Source: a virus
Strand: one strand, 5' to 3'
DNA length: 57,717 bases
IMG/VR virus record: IMGVR_UViG_3300021961_000116
Location: 1-57,717 of that record
Both the position numbers and the translations under genes were made by a program. The number at the start of each line of letters is the position of its first letter. Position 1 is the first letter of the stretch. Of the stretch, positions 7,759 through 15,413 are shown piece by piece. The notes under the pieces were generated by a model. That model had not been told where the DNA came from and made no database searches. It saw nothing but the letters and a program-made list of their open reading frames with translations.

Positions 7759-7775
7759 GGCTTAATGATAAGAAT

Positions 7776-7895
7776 ATGGGAAAATCGGTTAAAGAATTGG
7801 AAACCTTGATGTTAGAAAAAAAAGCATTAGAAAATAAATTAAATTTAATTGTAGCTAAAATTAGAAAAATCGTTTATGAAAGACCTAAAAATTGA
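7776..7895 (+). CDS. small helical protein, 39 aa
   Basis: ATG 7776 to TGA 7895. The product is a single Leu/Lys/Glu-rich amphipathic helix, coiled-coil-like. It overlaps the next gene by 20 nt and follows a TATATTTG element. Unknown function; the overlap and promoter argue that it is real. Confidence 0.5.
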   Translation: MGKSVKELETLMLEKKALENKLNLIVAKIRKIVYERPKN

Positions 7896-8154
7896 AGAAA
7901 TCGCAAAGTTAGAACATTGTGAATGCGAGTCACCTTGTGGTGCTTGTTTAGAAAAGTATGCACACGTATTTGCAAAGGATGAAGAAAATATTGCTTCTGT
8001 GTCTGCAACAAATATGACTGGAGATGCTATTGCTAATTATGTATTAAAATCAAAAGAAGATACTAAAACAGATGCTGAAAATATCGTAGAGATTAAAGAG
8101 CAGATTAAAAAACTACAAGAACAATTTTCAATCATATTAATGAATTTAAAATAA
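7876..8154 (+). CDS. Cys-containing helical protein, 92 aa
   Basis: Residues 14-25 hold a compact cysteine cluster (CECESPCGAC) that could bind a metal. The C-terminal half is a coiled coil (IVEIKEQIKKLQEQF). The stop overlaps the next ATG (TAATG). No family is recognised. Coupling to a lipoprotein-like gene suggests that the two products work together. Confidence 0.7.
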   Translation: MKDLKIEEIAKLEHCECESPCGACLEKYAHVFAKDEENIASVSATNMTGDAIANYVLKSKEDTKTDAENIVEIKEQIKKLQEQFSIILMNLK

Positions 8155-8729
8155 TGAAAAGTATATTAGGTTGGGTAGTTGCTACCATATTAGGATTTAT
8201 TCTTTTACAACAAAGCTGTAATAAAGAAGTTTCTATAGAAGTCGTTAAAACTAAAATAGATACAATGTATGTGGCTAGACCTACCCAAACTAAATATATT
8301 ACTAAGTTAGTCCCGGTGACTAAGTATTATACAGATACCATTATTAATAATGTAGATACCTCACACGTTATTAATGAGTTCTATGCTACTTCAGAGTATA
8401 TAGATACTATTCGTTTTGATAAGGCAACTGTTGCAATAAAAGAAAGAGTTACCCAAAATATGATTATTGCTAGAATGGCTTCTATTGATATTATGGATCA
8501 ATTCATTACCAAGACTGTATTTATTGCACCTAAAGTAAAACCAACCTTTGCAGTAGGTTCTTCTGTGCTATTTAATAGTAAGCAAGTTTCATTATCTGTA
8601 GATGGTTTATTTATCCCAAAGTATTCTAATACTATGTTCTTTGGAGGATATGATGTAATCCAACAAAAAATTAGAGTTGGGGCATATTTCCGATTGAATC
8701 GTAAATCTGAGTTTGAGCCTGTTCTTTAA
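8154..8729 (+). CDS. lipoprotein-like exported protein, 191 aa
   Basis: The N-terminus has a hydrophobic segment (ILGWVVATILGFILL) directly before LLQQSC, a lipobox-like site that would make a lipid-anchored protein after signal peptidase II. The rest is a charged, probably extended central part followed by a beta-rich C-terminus (residues 135-185). A spanin-like role bridging the periplasm is possible, but the gene is far from the lysis cassette. Its last 59 nt overlap the convergent zincin gene. Confidence 0.7.
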   Translation: MKSILGWVVATILGFILLQQSCNKEVSIEVVKTKIDTMYVARPTQTKYITKLVPVTKYYTDTIINNVDTSHVINEFYATSEYIDTIRFDKATVAIKERVTQNMIIARMASIDIMDQFITKTVFIAPKVKPTFAVGSSVLFNSKQVSLSVDGLFIPKYSNTMFFGGYDVIQQKIRVGAYFRLNRKSEFEPVL

Positions 8730-9096
8730 CCCAAGAAGATATATGCTTTGTTTCCCTCATTAGAGTCGCTATAACAAGCTCTGACCAATAAGATATACCA
8801 TAAGCCATATTTTCATCGTAATCGTCTGCTAGGTGCACAAAATGGTACTTCATTACAAACTGAACCATGTGGGTAGTTTCGTGTATAATATCAGATATGG
8901 TAAGATTCGGTTTAAATACTAAATAGCAACAACTTCCTTCTCCTTCTATAAAGGATGCAACCCAAGTAGAATAATCTAAGGTTTCATCATAATCCTTATC
9001 GTAAAGTTTAACAGCTTCTGTTATATCATTGGTAATCACAATGTTAACTTTTGTTCCAAAGGGAATATATCTATATTCTGCTACTATTGTTGTCAT
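8671..9096 (-). CDS. putative zinc metallopeptidase (HETTH)
   Basis: A zincin motif H72-E73-T74-T75-H76 lies in a predicted helix (SDIIHETTHMVQF), followed about 20 residues later by an acidic DENMAY segment (E95) that could be the third ligand. At 141 aa it is a minimal zincin with no signal peptide. ATG 9096 is preferred over the upstream TTG. It is convergent with, and overlaps, the lipoprotein-like gene by 59 nt. Substrate unknown; it may be a proteolytic host-takeover or maturation factor. Confidence 0.65.
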   Translation of the reverse strand: MTTIVAEYRYIPFGTKVNIVITNDITEAVKLYDKDYDETLDYSTWVASFIEGEGSCCYLVFKPNLTISDIIHETTHMVQFVMKYHFVHLADDYDENMAYGISYWSELVIATLMRETKHISSWVKEQAQTQIYDSIGNMPQL

Positions 9097-9107
9097 TCCC
9101 AAATTTA
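9097..9107 (-). promoter_or_regulatory. TAAATTTG promoter element, leaderless spacing
   Basis: TAAATTTG on the minus strand (9107 to 9100) is followed by 3 nt and then ATG 9096. Confidence 0.45.
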
Positions 9108-9142
9108 CTTAAAATAACTTTTTCTAATTCGAATCTTTTTTA

Positions 9143-9150
9143 TATTTTTG
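9143..9150 (+). promoter_or_regulatory. TATTTTTG promoter element before the HNH gene
   Basis: The element fits TAnnTTTG and lies about 55 nt before ATG 9206. The region is very AT-rich, so a chance match is possible. Confidence 0.3.
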
Positions 9151-9205
9151 TTGCATTGAATTAAAAAAAAGTTCGTATATTGTGACCACAAATACAATTA
9201 CAACT

Positions 9206-9634
9206 ATGGAGTTATTTTTCAATAAAATAGAAAAAACGGAAGATTGCTGGTTATGGAAAGCAGCAATTCGTGGTAAATCAAGGTATGGGTGCATTAAAAT
9301 AAGAGGTAAGGTTGTTGATGCTCATAGAATTTCATATCAAATTCATAAAGGTGACATCCCAAAGGGGATGTATGTGTGCCATACTTGCGATAATAGATCT
9401 TGCGTAAACCCTGATCATTTATTTTTAGGAACACCAAAAGATAATTGGCACGATGCCCTTAATAAAAATAAGATTGGTCAAAGTTTTTTTAAAAATCATA
9501 TTAAAAACCACCCAAGCCAAAATTCTTATGCTAGAGGGTGTAGATGCGAAGAGTGCAGAAAAATTCACTCAATAGTTGCAGCGAATTATAGAGCTAGAGT
9601 TAAAGCTAGGACAAAAATAAATTTGGATATATAA
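9206..9634 (+). CDS. HNH homing-type endonuclease
   Basis: The HNH core is clear: [12 protein letters not shown] (H40), [19 protein letters not shown] with a zinc-binding Cys set (C58, C61, C66) and the N68...H71 catalytic part, then a WHDA helix. A further [10 protein letters not shown] segment near the C-terminus could be a second zinc finger. I start at ATG 9206 (142 aa); GTG 9182 would add 8 residues. It is a free-standing, probably selfish, DNA-cutting gene placed beside the structured noncoding region. Confidence 0.88.
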   Translation: MELFFNKIEKTEDCWLWKAAIRGKSRYGCIKIRGKVVDAHRISYQIHKGDIPKGMYVCHTCDNRSCVNPDHLFLGTPKDNWHDALNKNKIGQSFFKNHIKNHPSQNSYARGCRCEECRKIHSIVAANYRARVKARTKINLDI

Positions 9635-9654
9635 AATATTATTTTGTATATTTG
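9622..9654 (+). promoter_or_regulatory. promoter of the structured noncoding RNA
   Basis: TTTG (9622-9625), 21 nt, TATATTTG (9647-9654). It overlaps the HNH stop and points into a gene-free stretch. A start about 4-6 nt after the element would begin an RNA of roughly 105 nt ending at the terminator at 9732-9762. Confidence 0.6.
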
Positions 9655-9658
9655 CAGA

Positions 9659-9768
9659 ACTTATTTCCGAAAATAGTCGCATATATCTTCGGGAACGGTT
9701 TAAATATATTTTATTATTTATTTACTCCCGACCCTAAAGATGCGACTTTAGGGTTTTTTTTTGCCCCA
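9659..9768 (+). ncRNA. candidate structured small RNA, about 105 nt
   Basis: The region has its own promoter and intrinsic terminator and no credible ORF. Complementary arms: TTCCGAA (9665-9671) with TTCGG-GAA (9688-9695) forms hairpin 1, whose loop contains AGTCGCAT (9675-9682). That sequence is perfectly complementary over 8 nt to ATGCGACT (9740-9747), which spans the terminator loop. TCGGGA (9689-9694) can instead pair with TCCCGA (9726-9731), nested inside the 8-bp pairing. The RNA can therefore form either two hairpins with kissing loops, or a long-range pseudoknot or switch competing with the terminator. No known RNA family is recognised. The ends are inferred. Confidence 0.6.
9732..9762 (+). 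terminator. intrinsic terminator with a base-paired loop candidate
   Basis: CCCTAAAG (9732-9739), loop ATGCGA, CTTTAGGG (9746-9753), then nine T. The loop is complementary to 9676-9682 upstream. Confidence 0.8.
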
Positions 9769-10003
9769 AGAAATAAGGTTAGCTTTAAGCATAAACCAAT
9801 TGACTCTATGGGTGTACAAGGTGAGGCTAACGCCATCTGTATATAGCAGTATCTATAATTGACTTTTAAATGTTGAGAAGGGCTGAAAAACATCTTCCCC
9901 ATCGACAGCCATACCCATCCTATTTGATGAGCATTAAGGTAAGTTAAAGTGTTTAATTCCTTTTCTTTGAGGGGGAGGGGGAGTTAAACATCTTTTTCTT
10001 ACC
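9769..10003. other. gene-free region with further strong hairpins
   Basis: No convincing gene. Visible pairings: GTTAGC (9778-9783) with GCTAAC (9826-9831); ATGTT (9870-9874) with AACAT (9889-9893); GGCTG (9881-9885) with CAGCC (9906-9910). A long interrupted hairpin spans 9938-10003: GGTAAG with CTTACC, AAAG with CTTT, TGTTTAA (9950-9956) with TTAAACA (9984-9990) and TTCC with GGAG, about 21 pairs closing on a G-rich loop. It may be a second RNA, a 3' extension of the first, or a protein-binding site before the next promoter. Confidence 0.5.
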
Positions 10004-10016
10004 ACGACCACCAACC

Positions 10017-10048
10017 TTTTGTAAGCATTAATTTAATTGTTATCTTTG
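10017..10048 (+). promoter_or_regulatory. consensus promoter, leaderless spacing
   Basis: TTTG (10018-10021), 19 nt, TATCTTTG (10041-10048), then 4 nt to ATG 10053. It is one of the best promoters in the window and opens the virion block. Confidence 0.7.
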
Positions 10049-10052
10049 TCGC

Positions 10053-10343
10053 ATGGCACGTAACACATTAGCAGGGAAGTCAACAGGTAAGTCTGAGTCA
10101 GCAAAGTATTTTGCTAACAATCCTGAAGCACGTAAAAAAAAGAATGAGTACAATAAAGAGTACCATGCAACACCTGAACGTATTAAATACAGAGATGGTT
10201 TGAATAAAGCTAATAGATTAGCAGGCAGTAAAGTTGGTGATGGTAAAGATATGAGTCACACTAAATCTGGAAAGCTAGTTAAAGAGGCACAAAGTTTAAA
10301 TCGGGCAAGAAACAAAAAAAACGGCAAATCTACTAAAAAATAA
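10053..10343 (+). CDS. small basic phage protein (NPEARKKKNEYN family), 96 aa
   Basis: Highly basic, with the recurring phage pattern AKYFANNPEARKKKNEYNKEY followed by a Lys/Arg/Asn helix (KYRDGLNKANRLAG) and a basic tail. I know similar small proteins beside portal genes in many Bacteroidetes and other environmental phages; their role is unknown, but the charge suggests DNA or RNA contact. It is expressed from a consensus promoter with the ATG 4 nt beyond the -7 element. Confidence 0.7.
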   Translation: MARNTLAGKSTGKSESAKYFANNPEARKKKNEYNKEYHATPERIKYRDGLNKANRLAGSKVGDGKDMSHTKSGKLVKEAQSLNRARNKKNGKSTKK

Positions 10344-10361
10344 CCTTTGACATTTTTTCAC

Positions 10362-10369
10362 TATCTTTG
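10362..10369 (+). promoter_or_regulatory. TATCTTTG promoter element before the portal gene
   Basis: TATCTTTG lies 24 nt before ATG 10394. A TTTG at 10346-10349 is only 12 nt upstream, shorter than the usual 19-21. Confidence 0.5.
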
Positions 10370-10393
10370 TGAATATTAGTAAAATAATAATTA

Positions 10394-12844
10394 ATGGCTG
10401 ACACACCGTATCAAGATTTAGGTATGAGTTTACCTAATCCGTATGCTCCTGATGAAATTAAAAGTTCTAAGGATTACATATTTTCGTTTGCAAAGTATAT
10501 AGAAAGAAAATCTATTGGATTAGACGGGCAGGCTTATAACCAAAGGGTAGCTCGTTTTTCTATGAATAGGCTATATGCTTTAGGTTCACAACCTGTAGAA
10601 CAATACTTACCACGTATAGGTCTTGAGAATAAACCGTCAGCTTTTGCTAATATCTCATGGAAGATTACATCTCCTGCACCTAAATTCGTAGAAATCATTA
10701 CAAATGGTTTTATGAAACGTGATGAGAAAGTTTCCGCTACTAACCTAGACCCTTTAGCTTCTGCTGAAAAGATGGAGAAAAAAGATAAGGCTAAATTCAT
10801 GATGAGGAATAAAGAAGATATTGCTCAATTAGAAGAAATGAGTGGTCTTCAGCTTATGCCGGAAATGGTTAAACAAGCAGAATCAGATACAGAAATTGAT
10901 TTATACTTTGATTTAAATAACAAACAAACTGAAGAGATTGTATTTGAAGAGATTCTTCAATTAATTGTTAATGAGAATAAATACCCAGAACTTAAAAGAC
11001 GTTTGATTAGAGATACCATTGAATGTGGTGTAGCGGGTACACGTACTTTTATTGACTATAAAGGTAGAGTAGCTATTAAAAGGATTAAGCCTGAGAATTT
11101 AGTTACATCTTATAGTGAAGAGTCTGACTTTAGTAATATTGTATATGCAGGGGAAGTTATTCCTATGTCTTTACATGATTTACGTTTAACAGCAGGCAAT
11201 CAGTTTACAGAAGCAGAATACCAAGATATTGCAAATAAAGTAAGATCGGTATGGGGTAATGGGAATGTATTCTATAATAATGCATCTGCATACGCTAACA
11301 ATACATACAGACCATATGATGATTCAAATATCATGGTTTTAAATGGTTATTACATAACTACAAGAAACCAAAAGTTTGAAAAGAAAGAAAATGCTTATGG
11401 TGGATTTACGGTGAATAAAAGAGATGCTTCTTACGAGGCTCCTAAAAACTCTAAGTTCAAGCGTGAGATTATTGAAATGAAAGATAAGGTTGTATATAAG
11501 TTTAGTTTAATTTTACAAACTGACTATATGTTCAACTATGGCTTGGAAACTGATATGATTAAATCTAAGGATGATTTATCAGAAGTACAATTGCCGATTA
11601 CAATATATATGCCTAATAACTATCAAATGAATAATAAGCCTTTGATAGAGTCAATGATACCTACAATCGATCAAATGCAAATGATTAGGTACAAGCTACA
11701 AATCTTAATCGCAAAGGCTAGACCTGCTGGACTTGCAGTTGCTATTGATGGTTTAGAAGATGTAGACTTAGGTTTAGGTAATTCATTATCACCATTAGAA
11801 CTCCAAGAAATTTACGATCAAACAGGTAACTACTACTACAGAGCTATCAATGAAGATGGTTCATATAAGCAGTTTAGACCTATTGAAACTTTACCGAATG
11901 GTATGGGTAACCAATTACAAGAATTAATTGCTACTTATAACTATTTATTAGGTACATTACGTGATGATACAGGATTGAATGAGGCTTCAGATGGGGCAGC
12001 AGTAGATGCAAGAGCTGGTTTTAGAACTACTCAATTAGCATTAAACGCTTCTAATAACGCTACATCATTTATATACGATGCATTTATCGATATTATGAAT
12101 AGAACATTAAAGAAATGTGCTATATTAGTTCAAGACATTGTATGCCTTAAAGGTAAGGCTTATGCAGGTTATGCAAAAGTTGTAGGTGGTGATGATTTAA
12201 AATTTATTGAATTAAATAAAAAAGCTGCTAATATTAACTTTGGTGTATCATTAGAAATGTTACCTGACGATGCTAAAAAAGAAGAATTAGCTAGAGCTAT
12301 TGATATCTCTATTCAGACTGGTGCTATTAAACCTTCTGATAAGTATATGTTAATGTCTATTCCTAATATTAAGGTAGCTTACCAATACTTAAAGGTAACA
12401 GAAAATAAATATCGTAAAGAAAAACAAGAAGACGCACAAAAGAATACTGAATACGCTGTACAGCAACAACAAGGTGCTGCAATGGCTAAGGCTCAAGCTG
12501 ATGCTCAATTAATCCAATTGAAAGAGCAGTTAAAAGGCGAAACAATGATGGGTCTTGAAGAAATGAAAGGTGTAATGGCTCAACAAACTAAGATATTAGA
12601 AGAGATTCTAAAATCTAATGGAGCTATGGAGCAGAAAATATTAGCAGAGGTTCCTTTAGCTGTTATGCTTAATGCACAACAACAACAGCAGCAAGAAGCT
12701 ATGATGCAACAACAAGCTATGATGCAAGAGCAACAAGCAATGGAGCAAGGTATGCAAGAAGGTGGTGAAGAGCAGATGATGAGTGAAGAGGAACAAATGA
12801 TGATGGAACAACAAGGTGGTGAAAACCCAGAAATGATGCAATAA
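10394..12844 (+). CDS. portal protein
   Basis: 816 aa, the large-portal class of podoviruses. The body fits a portal: an N-terminal wing (residues 20-230), a beta-rich middle with GYYITTRNQKF, a long helical region around IPTIDQMQMIRYKLQILIAKA (clip/stem), and the segment LRDDTGLNEASDGAAVDARAG typical of Bacteroidetes podovirus portals. The C-terminal 90 residues are Gln/Met/Glu-rich low-complexity sequence resembling a barrel or tail extension inside the capsid. It follows the 96-aa basic protein and precedes scaffold and capsid genes, the normal order. It would form the dodecameric ring through which DNA passes. Confidence 0.85.
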   Translation: MADTPYQDLGMSLPNPYAPDEIKSSKDYIFSFAKYIERKSIGLDGQAYNQRVARFSMNRLYALGSQPVEQYLPRIGLENKPSAFANISWKITSPAPKFVEIITNGFMKRDEKVSATNLDPLASAEKMEKKDKAKFMMRNKEDIAQLEEMSGLQLMPEMVKQAESDTEIDLYFDLNNKQTEEIVFEEILQLIVNENKYPELKRRLIRDTIECGVAGTRTFIDYKGRVAIKRIKPENLVTSYSEESDFSNIVYAGEVIPMSLHDLRLTAGNQFTEAEYQDIANKVRSVWGNGNVFYNNASAYANNTYRPYDDSNIMVLNGYYITTRNQKFEKKENAYGGFTVNKRDASYEAPKNSKFKREIIEMKDKVVYKFSLILQTDYMFNYGLETDMIKSKDDLSEVQLPITIYMPNNYQMNNKPLIESMIPTIDQMQMIRYKLQILIAKARPAGLAVAIDGLEDVDLGLGNSLSPLELQEIYDQTGNYYYRAINEDGSYKQFRPIETLPNGMGNQLQELIATYNYLLGTLRDDTGLNEASDGAAVDARAGFRTTQLALNASNNATSFIYDAFIDIMNRTLKKCAILVQDIVCLKGKAYAGYAKVVGGDDLKFIELNKKAANINFGVSLEMLPDDAKKEELARAIDISIQTGAIKPSDKYMLMSIPNIKVAYQYLKVTENKYRKEKQEDAQKNTEYAVQQQQGAAMAKAQADAQLIQLKEQLKGETMMGLEEMKGVMAQQTKILEEILKSNGAMEQKILAEVPLAVMLNAQQQQQQEAMMQQQAMMQEQQAMEQGMQEGGEEQMMSEEEQMMMEQQGGENPEMMQ

Positions 12845-12865
12845 AAAATATATTGATTTTTTCAG

Positions 12866-12873
12866 TATTTTTG
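12866..12873 (+). promoter_or_regulatory. TATTTTTG promoter element before the scaffold gene
   Basis: TATTTTTG lies 25 nt before ATG 12899, with TTG at 12853-12855 only 10 nt upstream. Confidence 0.4.
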
Positions 12874-12898
12874 CAAACAGAATTATAAAGATAAATAT

Positions 12899-13975
12899 AT
12901 GTCAGAACTTAACGATTTCCCGTTTGAGGCTTTTGAAGGATCAACAGCCCAAACAACAGATGCATCAACGGATACATCTTTTTTAAATGAATTTAAAGAG
13001 TCAACGGAAAGTGTTCCACATGAAACCGAGCAGGTAGAAGTAACACAGCCGACAACTGAAACTAATCAAACTCCAACTACTCCTGAACAGGAATTAGTAA
13101 ATGAAGTGGTTAACAAAAGTGACTATGAAAAAGTTATTGCTGAAAAGGCAGAGCTTGAATCAAAGTTAACTTCTATGAGCCAATCAGATTTGGATGAGAA
13201 TAGCAAGGTAATATATGACTACATTCGTGAAGGTAAGCTAAAAGAGCTAAATGATTTTTTGTCTGTACAGACTCAAGATTATAGTTCTAAATCTCAAGAC
13301 CAATTGGTTGCTGAGTTTTTAAAAGCACAAAACCCCGAATGGACAACAGAGGACATCGAGGATGAAATGTCATCAACGTATGGATTAGGTTTAGATGAAG
13401 AGCTTTTAACCGATCAGGAAAAAAGAGCTTATAGTCGAAAACTGAAAGCAGATGCTAAGGAAGCATTACAGTTCTTTGAATCAAAAAAATCAGAGATTAA
13501 GTTACCAGACTTAAATCCTAAAAGTAATGAACCTGTAATTGATCAGGTAGAATTACAAGCACAAGCCGAAGAGGCTTATAAGCAATGGGAAAGTTCGGTA
13601 TCAAATTCGATGAAGGATTTTAACAAAATTTCAATTGCATTAAGAGAAAACGAACAGTTTGATTTTGCTGTAGGCGAAGATGTGATGAGTCCATTGATTG
13701 AAGATATGAAAATGCTTGGCAAAGATGTAAGCGTATTTTTTAAACCATATATAAGTGAGGATGGCAAAGTTAATGCTCGTAAATTAGCAGAAGACATGGC
13801 ATTCCTTAGAAATAAAGAAGCTATAGTAAGAAGTGCCGTAACGCAACAAGTTGCAAAAGCACAAGATGACTGGCTTAAAGGTATTAAGAATACTCAAATG
13901 TCACCCAACCCTTCAGCTCCTGTTATTCAAAAAAACGATGATATTGCAGACTTTATTGCAAATAAACTTTTTTAA
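12899..13975 (+). CDS. scaffold-like protein
   Basis: 358 aa, acidic, rich in Glu, Gln, Ser and Thr. The N-terminal 85 residues are disordered-looking (Thr/Glu/Pro repeats), followed by coiled-coil segments around residues 80-105 and 190-240, and a helical C-terminus. An acidic coiled-coil protein between portal and major capsid protein is the expected position and composition of a scaffolding protein that guides capsid assembly and is then removed. Identification is by context and composition; I see no protease motif. Confidence 0.65.
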   Translation: MSELNDFPFEAFEGSTAQTTDASTDTSFLNEFKESTESVPHETEQVEVTQPTTETNQTPTTPEQELVNEVVNKSDYEKVIAEKAELESKLTSMSQSDLDENSKVIYDYIREGKLKELNDFLSVQTQDYSSKSQDQLVAEFLKAQNPEWTTEDIEDEMSSTYGLGLDEELLTDQEKRAYSRKLKADAKEALQFFESKKSEIKLPDLNPKSNEPVIDQVELQAQAEEAYKQWESSVSNSMKDFNKISIALRENEQFDFAVGEDVMSPLIEDMKMLGKDVSVFFKPYISEDGKVNARKLAEDMAFLRNKEAIVRSAVTQQVAKAQDDWLKGIKNTQMSPNPSAPVIQKNDDIADFIANKLF

Positions 13976-13995
13976 TAACTTAAATAACAAACAAA

Positions 13996-15336
13996 ATGGC
14001 GTTAACTAACCCAAGTGCAATTAATCCTACCGCTGTCGTAGGAGCTGCAAATCAGGGATTATTGTCTACATTAGACTTAATTACCCCTAACTACTACGAG
14101 AAATACGTAGACAAATACAAGTGGTGGAATGATTACTACATGATCACAACTACTTTGGCTGGAAAAGAAACTTTCTCTCCTAACCAAGCATTCTCTCACG
14201 TAGAGCCTGCAAACAGACGTGCTCCTTACGTATTGGTAGCTTCAGCTTCAACTGAAACTCCAGCAGCGGGTGCAGCAGTTACTGTTACAATTGATTCTTC
14301 ATTTGTATTTGATTCATCATCTCCATTACGTGTTGGTGAGATCGTTGAAATTGCTAATAACACAGCTACTGCTGCTGCTATTGGTGTTCAAGGTCAAATT
14401 ACAGCTGTTAACTCTGATACAGAGTGTGTAATTAAACCTTTATTATCTACTCAATCATTCTCTTGTAACGGTGCTGAAACAAACTTATTGTTCAGAGGTC
14501 GTGCAGTAGGTGAGGCTTCAGAAGTTGGTGGTTCATTACAACGTCAAGACATTACCGTTAATGGTTTATGTACTGAAGTTCGTGAAGACTACACTACTAC
14601 TGACAGAGCTTTAGCTGAAAGAGTTTTCCCTGAAAACACAGTAGGTGCTTACTCTTACAGAGGTATTCAAACTGCTGATATGCGTTTTATGGATGCTCGT
14701 GAGGCTAAACATATGTTTGGTACAGAGTCTAACAACTCAGGAGTTTCTCAAACTTCAGAAGGTTTACTTCCACAAGTTATTAACGGTGGTATCGCTGTTA
14801 CTTACTCTTCATTTGATGCAACTGCTTTGGATAACATCGCAAAAGGATTAGATAAAGAAGTTGGTGCTAACGAATATCATTGGTTAATGGACACAAATCA
14901 ATACATTGCTGTTCAAAACTTCATCCAAAACAAATACAATGCTGGTGCTATTAACTACGGATCTTTCAATGGTAGCAAAGAAATTGCTATCGCTCAAGGA
15001 TTCACGTCATACACTATCCATGGTCGTACATTCCACATGAAGAAATACATGGGATTCAACGCAGGAGCTCAATACGGTGTTGCTTCATCTAAATGGGATG
15101 ATAACGGAGTATTAATTCCTATGGATTCACAACGTGACGCTGCTAGTGGCGAATCAGTTAATTCATTTGGTTTACGTTACCAATTGTACAATGGTCAAAG
15201 ATTCTACAAATTTGATACTGGAGGACTTGCAAAAGTACCTACTTCAGGTAAAATGGAATTGACTATTTCACACATTGCTAAAGAAGGCTTACAAGTATTC
15301 GGTGTTAACCGTTTTGCTAGAGTTTACAAAGCATAG
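13996..15336 (+). CDS. major capsid protein
   Basis: 446 aa. Placed directly after the scaffold-like gene and followed by a strong terminator, as expected for a very highly expressed protein. Codon choice is visibly more uniform than in neighbours (many AAC, TAC, GGT and GCT codons), a mark of high expression. The N-terminus (residues 20-50, LITPNYYEKYVDKYKWWNDYY) and the alternating helix/beta layout fit an HK97-fold capsid protein without a long delta domain. No -7 element is seen in its leader, so it is probably made from the scaffold transcript. Confidence 0.75.
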   Translation: MALTNPSAINPTAVVGAANQGLLSTLDLITPNYYEKYVDKYKWWNDYYMITTTLAGKETFSPNQAFSHVEPANRRAPYVLVASASTETPAAGAAVTVTIDSSFVFDSSSPLRVGEIVEIANNTATAAAIGVQGQITAVNSDTECVIKPLLSTQSFSCNGAETNLLFRGRAVGEASEVGGSLQRQDITVNGLCTEVREDYTTTDRALAERVFPENTVGAYSYRGIQTADMRFMDAREAKHMFGTESNNSGVSQTSEGLLPQVINGGIAVTYSSFDATALDNIAKGLDKEVGANEYHWLMDTNQYIAVQNFIQNKYNAGAINYGSFNGSKEIAIAQGFTSYTIHGRTFHMKKYMGFNAGAQYGVASSKWDDNGVLIPMDSQRDAASGESVNSFGLRYQLYNGQRFYKFDTGGLAKVPTSGKMELTISHIAKEGLQVFGVNRFARVYKA

Positions 15337-15350
15337 TGATATCAAAACTA

Positions 15351-15380
15351 GGGGGGTGCTAATTGTACCCCCCTTTTTTA
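15351..15380 (+). terminator. strong intrinsic terminator after the major capsid gene
   Basis: GGGGGGT (15351-15357) pairs with ACCCCCC (15367-15373), followed by seven T. The preceding CATAGTGAT...AACTA context is also found at the terminator after the giant gene at 34.3 kb. Confidence 0.85.
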
Positions 15381-15413
15381 ATAAAAGAATTATAAATTAA
15401 ATAACAAGTAAAA

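Noticed and set aside
9652-9846. 64-codon plus-strand frame over the structured RNA
   Set aside because: It needs a TTG start, crosses a strong intrinsic terminator, and its composition follows the hairpin arms; a noncoding RNA explains the region better.
12656-12841. His/Leu-rich minus-strand frame at the portal C-terminus
   Set aside because: It is the complement of CAA/ATG-rich (Gln/Met) codons in the portal tail.
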